A DNA stretch of 40,679 nt, taken from positions 1 to 40,679 of the IMG/VR virus record IMGVR_UViG_3300042298_002501; one strand, given 5' to 3'. The stretch is from a virus. Under the pieces are notes generated by a model, which was given only the letters and a program-made list of their open reading frames with translations, had not been told where the DNA came from and made no database searches. A program made the position numbers and the translations under genes. Shown in pieces: positions 13,725 to 20,770 of this stretch. How positions within the stretch are numbered: the stretch's first letter is position 1; every line of letters begins with the position of its first letter.

Positions 13725-14776
13725 AGTAATTCCTTAATGTATTGAGATGCTTTACCGTCACCAAAAGGACAATCAGAGTTGATTTCTGGATTGTCCACAA
13801 TTGCCTCAAAGTTGGCAAGGAGTAGTTCACTTGTTGGACATAGTAGGATATGTCCTGAATCTATCCCTTCTTGCCGCTCAGTGGTTTCCCTACATAATAG
13901 TACACGTTTTTGTAACCAGACTGCTTCTTCTTGTAACCCTCCGGAATCAGTAATGACGAAACGACAATGACGAAGATGACTAATAAGTTGTTGATGGGGA
14001 ACAGGATCGAAGAATAGTAATCGACTATTCTTAGGATAGTGTTTGGTAACTGCTGGGTTTGTATGTTTGTAAACAACAAACTCCAAATGATGATGATGGT
14101 CAGCTATGATGGATAAGGCCTGGAACCAATCATCAAGTTTATCCCAATTTTCTCTACGGTGTAAAGTAATTAGAACTGTATTTGAGTAACTGGTTGGAAG
14201 TGGATCGATTTCATCCAGTGTTGTACTCCCAACAACATGAACATCTTCACCAGTTAGGTTAGATGCAATTAGATGATGAATATTTTCAGCATCACTTTCA
14301 GTTGTGCAGAAGTGCTTTGTAGCAATCTGCGAGATCATCCGCCTGAAGCCTTCTTCTGGGAAGGGGTTGTATAGGTCGCTGGATCGCATACCAGCTTCTA
14401 CGTGATAGACCGGTATCTGATTTAAGAACCCGAATAGTGCTCCGCAAAAGGCTGAAGTTGTATCACCTTGGACAATGATAGTAAATTTGTCTAATAGGTT
14501 GAGTGCAATATGTTTGTTTATGTAGTCAAGTTTATGCTCTCGTCTTCCTTGGGTATACATGCGGCTAATTTCGCTTACAATCCAATTGATTTGGTTTTGC
14601 AATGAATCGTGTTGCCAGTTTTCGCAGTAGTATATTGCGACGTCTAGTCGGTTAAACTGGAGGGACAGGTTTGGTTGTTGGCAAGTGCAAATAACAATTG
14701 CATCTTCTACCTTTTCAATGACTGGCTTGAGTTTAATATACTCTGGCCTAGTTCCTATGATGAATATGTATTTCAT
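13721..14776 (-). CDS. wecB: UDP-N-acetylglucosamine 2-epimerase
   Basis: GTRPEYIKLKPV opens the protein, followed by IIVQGDTTSAF, HVEAGMRSSDLYNPFPEEGF, TLHRREN and ITDSGGLQEEA. These are the conserved blocks of non-hydrolysing UDP-GlcNAc 2-epimerases, which convert UDP-GlcNAc to UDP-ManNAc. The length (351 residues) is normal. ATG 14776 is chosen because it overlaps the upstream glycosyltransferase stop as ATGA and has AAGG at good spacing. It sits in a cassette with GT32- and GT8-like genes, suggesting ManNAc-containing glycan or a modified sugar made by the phage. The symbol is by family, not proven orthology. Confidence 0.9.
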   Translation of the reverse strand: MKYIFIIGTRPEYIKLKPVIEKVEDAIVICTCQQPNLSLQFNRLDVAIYYCENWQHDSLQNQINWIVSEISRMYTQGRREHKLDYINKHIALNLLDKFTIIVQGDTTSAFCGALFGFLNQIPVYHVEAGMRSSDLYNPFPEEGFRRMISQIATKHFCTTESDAENIHHLIASNLTGEDVHVVGSTTLDEIDPLPTSYSNTVLITLHRRENWDKLDDWFQALSIIADHHHHLEFVVYKHTNPAVTKHYPKNSRLLFFDPVPHQQLISHLRHCRFVITDSGGLQEEAVWLQKRVLLCRETTERQEGIDSGHILLCPTSELLLANFEAIVDNPEINSDCPFGDGKASQYIKELL

Positions 14777-15408
14777 TTCCATGATCCTTGGAAGTGGTGG
14801 ATGGCAACAGTTCTGGGACTCATAATAATTTTACGACGACGATGATCGTAAGGACAGAAAATGTCACTTGGATAAAGGACTCCGTTACCATGTAGGTAAA
14901 GGGTTTTATCTAGTGCTTGTTTCTTGACAAATAACTGAAGTAATTTAGTTAGGAACTTGGTATTTGGGATGGGTTGAAATTCATCAAGACAATCATAATA
15001 GTCTATGACGAGTTGACAAAAGGGGTGGTTTGGTACAGCTCCCATTGTTGCAGTGATTAGAACTTGTCCATTAACTTCTTGACCTGAGACAAAACTGTGT
15101 TGTCTATATGGATCAAGAGACTTGACAAGTTCAACATCAGCGTCTAATGAGAAACCACCATGAGTATACAGGAATCGAAATCGCCAATAGTCTGCGACAT
15201 AGGCCCATTTGCGTTGTTCCCGGGCTTGTCTGACAAAACGTGGTTCTGAGTCAAGAACATCAATGTAAGGGCTTAGTGAGGATACTAATTCGTCATTGAT
15301 TTCAATGATTTCGTAATTGAATCTTTGCCAAGATTCAATACAACGTTTAACTAGATCAGGTTTGGGGTTATTACCAAACCAACAGTAATGAATTTTGTTT
15401 GGGATCAT
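14773..15408 (-). CDS. GT32-like (DXD) glycosyltransferase
   Basis: The start MIPNKIHYCWFG, then WAYVADYWRFRFLYTHGG and LDADVELVKSLDP, matches the glycosyltransferase sugar-binding-region family (DXD motif, GT32-like). Asp89-Ala-Asp91 would bind a metal and the nucleotide sugar. At 211 residues it is a compact single domain without membrane segments. Its stop overlaps the epimerase start, and its start overlaps a small basic gene. It probably transfers a sugar from a nucleotide donor to an unknown acceptor (surface glycan, capsid or DNA). Confidence 0.88.
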   Translation of the reverse strand: MIPNKIHYCWFGNNPKPDLVKRCIESWQRFNYEIIEINDELVSSLSPYIDVLDSEPRFVRQAREQRKWAYVADYWRFRFLYTHGGFSLDADVELVKSLDPYRQHSFVSGQEVNGQVLITATMGAVPNHPFCQLVIDYYDCLDEFQPIPNTKFLTKLLQLFVKKQALDKTLYLHGNGVLYPSDIFCPYDHRRRKIIMSPRTVAIHHFQGSWK

Positions 15409-15644
15409 GATTTAGTTTTCAGATTCAAGTTTATTATTATTCGGTTCCATTTTTGGAGCATGTCTTTCAGGTATTTACTAAACCACTTTTTGTTTTGTTC
15501 TTTACCTTTTGTAAATAAAGAATAAATACGTTTTGTAGTATTTACTCTTGGAAGGTTTTTTGTATGTACTATTACCCAAAGTCGATATTGTATAAGTCCC
15601 CTTACTCTTTGGTACCACTCTTTATCGTATTTGATGATGTTCAT
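15405..15644 (-). CDS. Small basic hypothetical protein in the sugar cassette, 79 aa
   Basis: Rich in Lys, Arg, Trp and Tyr, with YQRVRGLIQYRLWVIVHTKN and KKWFSKYLKDMLQKWNR, so probably amphipathic helices. Both ends are coupled by ATGA overlaps to the flanking glycosyltransferase genes. No family recognised. The basic, aromatic surface would fit a membrane-peripheral or partner protein of the glycosyltransferases, which is only a guess. Confidence 0.6.
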   Translation of the reverse strand: MNIIKYDKEWYQRVRGLIQYRLWVIVHTKNLPRVNTTKRIYSLFTKGKEQNKKWFSKYLKDMLQKWNRIIINLNLKTKS

Positions 15645-16375
15645 AGTTGTTGAAACCTGTTATTCCATTCGGTCCAGTGGTGAGAGAGAGGAAGTTTATC
15701 AATCCAAGGATCTTTTATGCCAGCATAGTGGACGATAAAAGGATGGGAGATACGAGGTAAGGCGTTTATTGGGCAAGTTGATTGACAAAGATTGTAATGA
15801 ACTGGCAGAATTTGAATACAACCCTTACAAGTAAGGTTGAGTATGTCTTGGTCATTAGTTGGGAATGACCTAGATTTGGCTAGGTGAATGATTTTGTTTG
15901 GGTGTGCAAAACAAGGATGAGAGAAGTCCATGTATAACACACCGGCATTTACATAATCATTTTGGGGAGGTAACCCAATACGTTTCTTGTAAGAAGGTGT
16001 AATACCAATGTCTACTGCACCTGCCATAGCCATATTATCTTCTAGTTCGATATCTGGTATCTTGTTGACAACTATTGTGTCAGCGTCCAGATACAGCACC
16101 TTTTTTCCTGGGAGGAGTTGTGGTAACATAAGCCGGTACATGGTGGCTTGTGTGAATCGTCCATTAACATGCATCTTTGGGAAGGTGAAGGTGTTAATGA
16201 AGTGGATGGCTGTTCTTGGTTCTGTTTTGAGCAAGTCAGGAAGAATGGAGAGGTATGCTGTTTCGGAGCATACTAAGTAAACTTCTTCTACTTGTGGGTT
16301 GTTAGTAAGTAGAGCGTACAGTTGTGTTGGGATGTACTTTGCCCAGTTATCGGTAAAGCAATATGCGACTATCAT
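15641..16375 (-). CDS. GT8-family glycosyltransferase
   Basis: MIVAYCFTDNWAKYIPTQLY at the start, KVLYLDADTIVV with DAD at residues 97-99, DYVNAGVLYMDF, NDQDILNLTC and a final HYAG...PW pattern are the hallmarks of GT8. This family is retaining, Mn-dependent and uses UDP-sugars (glycogenin/LPS galactosyl type). ATG 16375 overlaps the upstream stop as ATGA and has GGAAATTCTC before it. At 244 residues it is a minimal GT8 domain. It is co-transcribed with the GT32-like and epimerase genes. Confidence 0.92.
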   Translation of the reverse strand: MIVAYCFTDNWAKYIPTQLYALLTNNPQVEEVYLVCSETAYLSILPDLLKTEPRTAIHFINTFTFPKMHVNGRFTQATMYRLMLPQLLPGKKVLYLDADTIVVNKIPDIELEDNMAMAGAVDIGITPSYKKRIGLPPQNDYVNAGVLYMDFSHPCFAHPNKIIHLAKSRSFPTNDQDILNLTCKGCIQILPVHYNLCQSTCPINALPRISHPFIVHYAGIKDPWIDKLPLSHHWTEWNNRFQQL

Positions 16376-16743
16376 GAGAATTTCCATTCGAGGTTATGAG
16401 AAGTGGCGAGGTTTTTTAGTTCTTTCTTCCAATCGGAGACAGGCCTCTTATCGTGAATTGATTGTAATTCCCGGATAAAGTATCGGAATTTATCAGGAAC
16501 TAATTCTTTTTCTACAAGTGCATTCCAGGTTCCTGTTTCCATAGTAGACGAATAATGTTCATCAGGGATAAGGATCCCAGCTGCACATTTGCAATCATCA
16601 ATGCCGCGATAAGCACAGATTCCATCTACATAGTCTATGTGAGCATATGGTTTTAGCAGTGACTTTTTGTTTTGAGTAAGTAGGTGGTTAGCTACTATGT
16701 CAAAAACTTCTTGTTCAGTTGCTGGTAGTTCAAAGAGTGTCAT
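16372..16743 (-). CDS. Hypothetical protein, copy 2 of a tandem duplication
   Basis: This 123-residue protein is clearly paralogous to the adjacent gene at 16730-17101. Both start MTxFELPxTEQE, share FDIVANHLLTQ, a CxYRG segment, KCAAGILIPDEHYS, ELQSIHD and end EWKFS. The middle Cys-containing loop resembles a family of bacterial/phage unknowns with C(A/V)xGxLIPDxxY. The function is unknown. Its start lies inside the end of its twin, so the two are co-translated; its end is coupled to the GT8 gene. Confidence 0.7.
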   Translation of the reverse strand: MTLFELPATEQEVFDIVANHLLTQNKKSLLKPYAHIDYVDGICAYRGIDDCKCAAGILIPDEHYSSTMETGTWNALVEKELVPDKFRYFIRELQSIHDKRPVSDWKKELKNLATSHNLEWKFS

Positions 16744-17101
16744 TAGAGAATTTCCATTCGAGTTTTTGGGTTTTGGCTAGTTCTTCTAGTTTTTCTTTCC
16801 AACGAATAGGCTTGTGCATATCGTGGATGGATTGTAGTTCTGAAATTAGAAAGGCAAATCTATAAGGGGCAAAACCTTTTTCTACTAATTTTAGCCAGGA
16901 ATGTTCTTCTAATTTTTTAGAATAATGTTCATCGGGGATGAGGATACCTGCTGCACATTTGGTGTTTTTTGTTCCACGGTAAACACATTGCTCATCACCA
17001 AACTTATCTAATCTTAATGATTGTGTTCCTTGAGTTAGTAGATGATTGGCAACTATGTCAAAAATTTCTTGTTCAGTTGACGGTAATTCAAAGGGGGTCA
17101 T
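16730..17101 (-). CDS. Hypothetical protein, copy 1 of a tandem duplication
   Basis: This 123-residue protein is the twin of 16372-16743, with roughly half its residues identical by eye. The same blocks are conserved: FDIVANHLLTQ, CVYRG, KCAAGILIPDEHYS and ELQSIHD. AAGGACAACC directly precedes the ATG at 17101; the longer frame is not supported. The tandem copy with moderate divergence suggests a retained, perhaps specialised, duplication. The function is unknown. Confidence 0.7.
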   Translation of the reverse strand: MTPFELPSTEQEIFDIVANHLLTQGTQSLRLDKFGDEQCVYRGTKNTKCAAGILIPDEHYSKKLEEHSWLKLVEKGFAPYRFAFLISELQSIHDMHKPIRWKEKLEELAKTQKLEWKFSNDTL

Positions 17102-17468
17102 GGTTGTCCTTAGAGAATGGTGTCCAAAGTTTGTTAAGATGTTCCCATCTTGTTTTGAGGAATGTTTCAACTTCTGGTAGTTCTTGTTCTGTAACGTCAA
17201 TAGTTACAAAACAATAATGTCCTTTTCTTTGAAGGACATAGAATAGAGTAAGGAGTAAATACTTTTTTACACCTATGGAAAAATCCATAATTATTTTTTC
17301 TTCAAGATCGAACCTAAATAGTAGGTTCCAATCTTTATTTTCATCGATACGAGTTTCTTTGAAGGATTTCCAAGTGGGATAATGTTCTGAGTATACTTCC
17401 GGTTCATCAGGACTTGCAAGATAGTTTTGCTTTTTGCAATAGAAGGGATGATTTGTTACTTTTAACAT
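17088..17468 (-). CDS. Hypothetical protein, 126 aa
   Basis: Soluble, mixed structure, with FRFDLEEKIIMDFSIGVKKY and a hydrophobic stretch LLLTLFYVLQRK too short to call a membrane segment firmly. The start ATG 17468 has CTAAGGACAACC before it, identical in form to the next gene's site. Its end overlaps the duplicated gene. No family recognised. Confidence 0.65.
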   Translation of the reverse strand: MLKVTNHPFYCKKQNYLASPDEPEVYSEHYPTWKSFKETRIDENKDWNLLFRFDLEEKIIMDFSIGVKKYLLLTLFYVLQRKGHYCFVTIDVTEQELPEVETFLKTRWEHLNKLWTPFSKDNHDPL

Positions 17469-17476
17469 GGTTGTCC

Positions 17477-17851
17477 TTAGTATTGGTGTTCTTCGTCACA
17501 AGTAACTTGATTAGAGTTTTGTAGCCAGGTTTTGTAAACTTCTGGCATATCTTTCATTGCAGTCTCGTCCCAACGTTCAGGGACATTAGAATCTAACCAA
17601 AAGGCTTGTTCAACTGAGAGGGAGTTATCAGAGTTATAGTTGACATAGACTTCGTGATAAGTACCGGAGTCATGAGGAGAACCTTTAAGACGTAAAGTGA
17701 TAAGACGTTCCTTGAACTTTTCATCAAGGATACGATAAAGTTGGGCAATGAATAGTTGCGACTCAATACGATAAAGTTGTGAGTAGTTGTTTTGACCAAC
17801 TTGTACACAGTTTTCAGCATAGGGGACAGATCCAAGGGACATAGATTCCAT
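17477..17851 (-). CDS. Hypothetical protein, 124 aa
   Basis: Soluble, with NYSQLYRIESQLFIAQLYRI and HEVYVNYNSDNSLSVEQAFW. ATG 17851 with GGATAACACT upstream is preferred over a TTG at 17878. It lies in the leftward early-type operon of small unknowns after the promoter at 18540-18568. No family recognised. Confidence 0.65.
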   Translation of the reverse strand: MESMSLGSVPYAENCVQVGQNNYSQLYRIESQLFIAQLYRILDEKFKERLITLRLKGSPHDSGTYHEVYVNYNSDNSLSVEQAFWLDSNVPERWDETAMKDMPEVYKTWLQNSNQVTCDEEHQY

Positions 17852-17867
17852 AGTGTTATCCGTAAAG

Positions 17868-18137
17868 TTAGAAGCCAAGGCTAGTAAGGATTCCAGATGT
17901 TATTGGTTTTGCTTGTTCTCTTAGTAGTTGCAACTGTCCTACTTGAGGTAATTCAGAAAACGTGAATAAGCAAACTAAGGCATGAACTTGTTCTAGTGTT
18001 GCTTTTGTTTGAAAGATTTGTATACGCTCTTTGAATATGGTGACTTCATAACCAATAATAGTGACGTTTTTGTCATGGACTGAATGTACTCTTAGTGTTA
18101 GGTTGCCACGTTCACAAGTGATATCATTCTTTGCCAT
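17868..18137 (-). CDS. Hypothetical protein, 89 aa
   Basis: A beta-rich N-terminus (NLTLRVHSVHDKNVTIIGYE) is followed by a helical segment with LEQVHALVCLF. Its ATG overlaps the stop of the first gene of the operon as TAATG, so it is translationally coupled. No family recognised. Confidence 0.65.
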   Translation of the reverse strand: MAKNDITCERGNLTLRVHSVHDKNVTIIGYEVTIFKERIQIFQTKATLEQVHALVCLFTFSELPQVGQLQLLREQAKPITSGILTSLGF

Positions 18138-18469
18138 TATTTAGTCGCCTTGACAAGACGAAACGGGGCATTGTACTTGGTCAGGGCCTTATTGGCCGCC
18201 CCTATCTGTTCCTGGGGTGGGATGGTTTGGGTGATGACCATTAGTTCGATGCCTAGTAGACTAGGCTGTATTTCACCACGTATAACAATGGTCAGTGGGT
18301 GGCAGTTTGATAATAGGTCAGTCAAGACACGGGTCTTGGGTTGAACCTTGACACCTAGGGCATGAAGTATCTGTCCGACTAAATCATGCTTGCCCGACTT
18401 TTCATCATGGATATACTTTTGTCGGTGTGAAATGTCGGATAGATGAATCGGAATCGTTTTGAGTTCCAT
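18137..18469 (-). CDS. First gene of the leftward operon, hypothetical, 110 aa
   Basis: A small soluble protein starting MELKTIPIHLSDISHRQKYI, with strand-like TRVLTDLLSNCHPLTIVIRG and ELMVITQTIPPQEQ. TTTAAGGATAACTC precedes the ATG. It is the first gene after a consensus promoter with an operator-like palindrome, so it may be made early. No regulatory domain is visible. The function is unknown. Confidence 0.65.
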   Translation of the reverse strand: MELKTIPIHLSDISHRQKYIHDEKSGKHDLVGQILHALGVKVQPKTRVLTDLLSNCHPLTIVIRGEIQPSLLGIELMVITQTIPPQEQIGAANKALTKYNAPFRLVKATK

Positions 18470-18530
18470 GAGTTATCCTTAAAGTTTGCAAGTAAGATGA
18501 GTGCGGTCGCAAAATGAGACTATATCTTCC

Positions 18531-18548
18531 GCCTATAATATTATAGGC
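18531..18548. promoter_or_regulatory. 18-bp perfect palindrome overlapping the -10 box (operator-like)
   Basis: GCCTATAATATTATAGGC is a perfect palindrome placed exactly over the -10 element of the leftward promoter. A dimeric repressor bound here would block transcription of the operon starting at 18469. The HTH gene at 8247-8699 is one candidate for the binder, without direct evidence. Confidence 0.65.
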
Positions 18549-18568
18549 CGCAGATAGTTTAGAGTCAA
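18540..18568 (-). promoter_or_regulatory. Sigma70-type promoter for the leftward operon
   Basis: On the minus strand TTGACT (18568-18563) is followed after 17 bases by TATAAT (18545-18540). This is near-consensus spacing and sequence. It lies about 70 bases upstream of the ATG at 18469. It is the clearest promoter in the window. Confidence 0.75.
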
Positions 18569-18701
18569 CCCTACGTTGAAAAATTATTTTCGTCATATTG
18601 GCCGCCGCAAAATCGGCGAGAAGCGGGGGAAATAGAGGGATTCCCCAATCCACCCAAGGGTACACCCCCCAAGGAAGAACCTATAGAAAACGCAGGCAAG
18701 C

Positions 18702-18945
18702 TGCACAACCTAGGCAAGATGGGTAGTGTACACAAGCTAGGCAAGGCTGGCAGGATGGGGCGACTAGGCAAGCTAGATAAGATAAGCAAGCTAGGTAAGA
18801 TAGGCTAACTAGCTAGGATAGGCAAGGTGGGGTAGGTAGGCAAGCTAGGTTAACTAGTTGGGATAGGTAAGCTAGTCAAGATGGGGCGACTAGATAAGAT
18901 AGGTGAGCTAGGCCAAGTAGATAAGATAGGCAAGATAGCCTTGGC
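18702..18945. repeat. Degenerate TAGGCAAG octamer array
   Basis: Within about 240 bases the plus strand carries at least six TAGGCAAG and several variants (TAGATAAG three times, TAGGTAAG twice, TAGTCAAG, TAAGCAAG). All are in the same direction at irregular spacings of roughly 8-25 bases. GATGGGGCGACTAG occurs twice, showing partial duplication. The regular core and the fixed direction suggest a binding array or remnants of slippage. Confidence 0.7.
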
Positions 18946-18982
18946 CTAGTGTACAAAGATAACCTAGTGAACGGGTTGACAC

Positions 18983-19136
18983 CTATAAAGAAAAATCTAA
19001 CTATAAGAAAAATCTAACTATAAGAAAAATCTAATAGTAAGAAAAATCTAATAGTAAGAAAAATCTTATTATAAGAAAAATCTAACTATAAGAAAAATCT
19101 AACTATAAGAAAAATCTAATAGTAAGAAAAATCATA
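18983..19136. repeat. 17-bp tandem (iteron-like) repeats, nine copies
   Basis: Nine head-to-tail copies of a 17-bp unit, consensus CTATAAGAAAAATCTAA, with variants beginning TAG or TTA. The first copy is 18 bp and the last is degenerate at its end. Length and arrangement match plasmid iterons, which bind a replication initiator or partition protein. It lies just past the terminator of the ParB-like gene. Confidence 0.85.
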
Positions 19137-19140
19137 TAAC

Positions 19141-19171
19141 AAAAAAACCTTAGGGGGTCAGCCCTAAGGTT
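19141..19171 (-). terminator. Terminator of the ParB-like gene
   Basis: On the minus strand AACCTTAGGG (19171-19162) pairs with CCCTAAGGTT (19155-19146) over a 6-base loop and runs into seven T in total. It is a strong rho-independent terminator located about 30 bases after the stop at 19200. It separates the gene from the 17-bp array. Confidence 0.88.
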
Positions 19172-19199
19172 ATCGGTTATCGGTTAGGATCGGTGGCGA

Positions 19200-20660
19200 T
19201 TACGCGGTTCGTAGGCCTTTGGGAGTGTCCGGACCGCCAAAATGGGGGTATCGTGCCGGGTTGTCTTTGGTAGCCTTTTCTCCCTTAGCTAGCCAGTTAC
19301 TGGCGTGAGGGATGGGGTTACTTTCGCTCTTTGGACGGGCTACCGTGTCCCCGTCAAAGTGTAGAGAGATGAGGTTAAGAACCGCACCCATCTTCTCCCG
19401 GTTGTCGAGTTTCTTCGCATCGGCAACGGCACCCCATAGCTTGCCAAACTCTGTCGGAGCCGTAGAGGCCGTCTCAAGTTGTGCAAGGAATGTTCTACAT
19501 TGTTCAATCGGAACCTCTACAGTTCCTACGTCCAGTGTAGAGGGGTCTAAACATTCTTCTGGGAACTGTTTCGACGCGAAGTAAAGCGACAACCCCGCAG
19601 CAACATAATGGGGGGCGATAATCTTACCCCAAGTACTTACACCCCCTCTACCGATATCGGCATTATGAACGTCCTGAACTAGTTGCTCAAGGTTACTAAA
19701 TCCCCCCTTAATCCTATAGAACACCGCATTCTTAGCGGTTGTATCTAACCCCTTAGAACTCATAGAGGCGTTAACGTCTGCACCGGACAATCTATGGTAG
19801 AGAACGGTCTCGACACTTGCCAACATGCGGGCAAGCTTCTGCTTAATTTCCGCCACCTTAGACGGAGAATGTTCCTTCCCGTCGATATTACGGAGCGTAT
19901 CAATGGGTAGCACAGTGGGGTCGCGGAATTGAGTGTCAATAGCGGTTCTTGAGCGTCCAGTGTCAATTGTATTGACGAATAGAGCCGGGATACCCACGAC
20001 GACGATGAGGGGTACAGATCCTTCCCACCCACCTAGAACCGCCATCTGCATAGCGGTTGTACGATGATTACAGCTAGCCCCCATACCCTGACTATCGAAA
20101 ATGAACGTCTCACCGTTCATCGCCCATTTATGGGCGGAGAAGGTATAGGAAAGAGCCTTAGACGCATCCTCCCGCAGTTTCCGATTGTTAGGATGGAATC
20201 GGTTTTTAAAATTCCGTTTACCCTCCTTCCGGCTAACCGTGTATGACCAATCCGCGACCATGGGCGAATCGGGGTCGATTTTCATAACCTGCGAACCGTC
20301 TTTAGCCAATACGGGTTCGCCAGCTTCATTTAGAGCCGGAATTACACGCGGTTTCACCTCCTCTATCCCTGACCATTCTATAACTTCCGCAGACCTATAT
20401 TCCCCTACGAAAACCTCTACATTTTCGAGGGTGTACCGATTCAGACTTTGAATCAGGTCTGCTGGACAATCAGAGAAAGAGCGTATTTTCCCGGTTACCA
20501 AATCGATTTTAGTATCTTCCCAAACTGCACCATCCGAAAACACGTGGTCGAATTCCCGTTGCGTCATTGGGGCTAGAATCGTCTCCCCCTCGTGTACCGC
20601 TTGGGGTTGGTTCCGACAATCGGCAAGGGCTAGGGCGACGTTTGCAAACTTTGTTGACAT
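19200..20660 (-). CDS. ParB/Srx-like domain protein, 486 aa
   Basis: The central part reads ETFIFDSQGMGASCNHRTTA followed by WEGSVPLIVVVGIPALFVNTIDTGRSRT. This is the pattern of phage and plasmid proteins with a ParB-like N-domain (DGQHRL...V.GL...F.TID.G..RT). The Gln-His of the usual GQHR box is Asn-His here (CNHR). Upstream it has RFHPNNRKLREDASKAL, and downstream a long helical region. The gene has AAGG 9 bases before its ATG, a leader with three hairpins, and a strong terminator followed by iteron-like repeats. Codon choice is more G+C rich than the flanking phage genes. Partition, replication control or DNA modification are all possible. Specific DNA binding to the repeats is inference. 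Confidence 0.7.
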   Translation of the reverse strand: MSTKFANVALALADCRNQPQAVHEGETILAPMTQREFDHVFSDGAVWEDTKIDLVTGKIRSFSDCPADLIQSLNRYTLENVEVFVGEYRSAEVIEWSGIEEVKPRVIPALNEAGEPVLAKDGSQVMKIDPDSPMVADWSYTVSRKEGKRNFKNRFHPNNRKLREDASKALSYTFSAHKWAMNGETFIFDSQGMGASCNHRTTAMQMAVLGGWEGSVPLIVVVGIPALFVNTIDTGRSRTAIDTQFRDPTVLPIDTLRNIDGKEHSPSKVAEIKQKLARMLASVETVLYHRLSGADVNASMSSKGLDTTAKNAVFYRIKGGFSNLEQLVQDVHNADIGRGGVSTWGKIIAPHYVAAGLSLYFASKQFPEECLDPSTLDVGTVEVPIEQCRTFLAQLETASTAPTEFGKLWGAVADAKKLDNREKMGAVLNLISLHFDGDTVARPKSESNPIPHASNWLAKGEKATKDNPARYPHFGGPDTPKGLRTA

Positions 20661-20679
20661 AATTGAAAACCTTATGAAC

Positions 20680-20754
20680 TATCGTTAAACCGTAACGATA
20701 CGGCCACAATTGAACCCGATTGTGGGGGCGGGTTGACGATAAAACCCATCGTCA
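20680..20754 (-). promoter_or_regulatory. Three consecutive leader hairpins with GGUU-type loops
   Basis: In the minus-strand leader of the ParB-like gene there are three perfect stem-loops: 20754-20734 (7 bp, loop GGGTTTT), 20725-20704 (7 bp, loop CGGGTTCA) and 20700-20680 (8 bp, loop CGGTT). The stem sequences differ, but GGTT is kept in every loop. The last hairpin ends about 10 bases before the AAGG ribosome-binding site. Repeated loop identity with changing stems suggests an RNA- or single-strand-DNA-binding site rather than a terminator. Confidence 0.75.
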
Positions 20755-20770
20755 GGGGGTGTTCGGTTAC

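Larger units (their letters stand above)
18470..19140. other. Non-coding, repeat-rich region, left side of island
   Basis: About 670 bases without a credible gene. From left to right it contains the promoter with palindrome, about 130 bases of mixed sequence, the TAGGCAAG-type array, and the 17-bp tandem repeats. Short reading frames here (for example 18571-18789 minus) only translate the repeats. The base composition is richer in G and C than the flanking genes except in the A-rich 17-bp array. Confidence 0.7.

Noticed and set aside
18571-18789. 72-residue Leu/Pro-rich frame (minus)
   Set aside because: Produced by the TAGGCAAG-type repeats and a Pro-rich low-complexity stretch; no translation signal and no family pattern.
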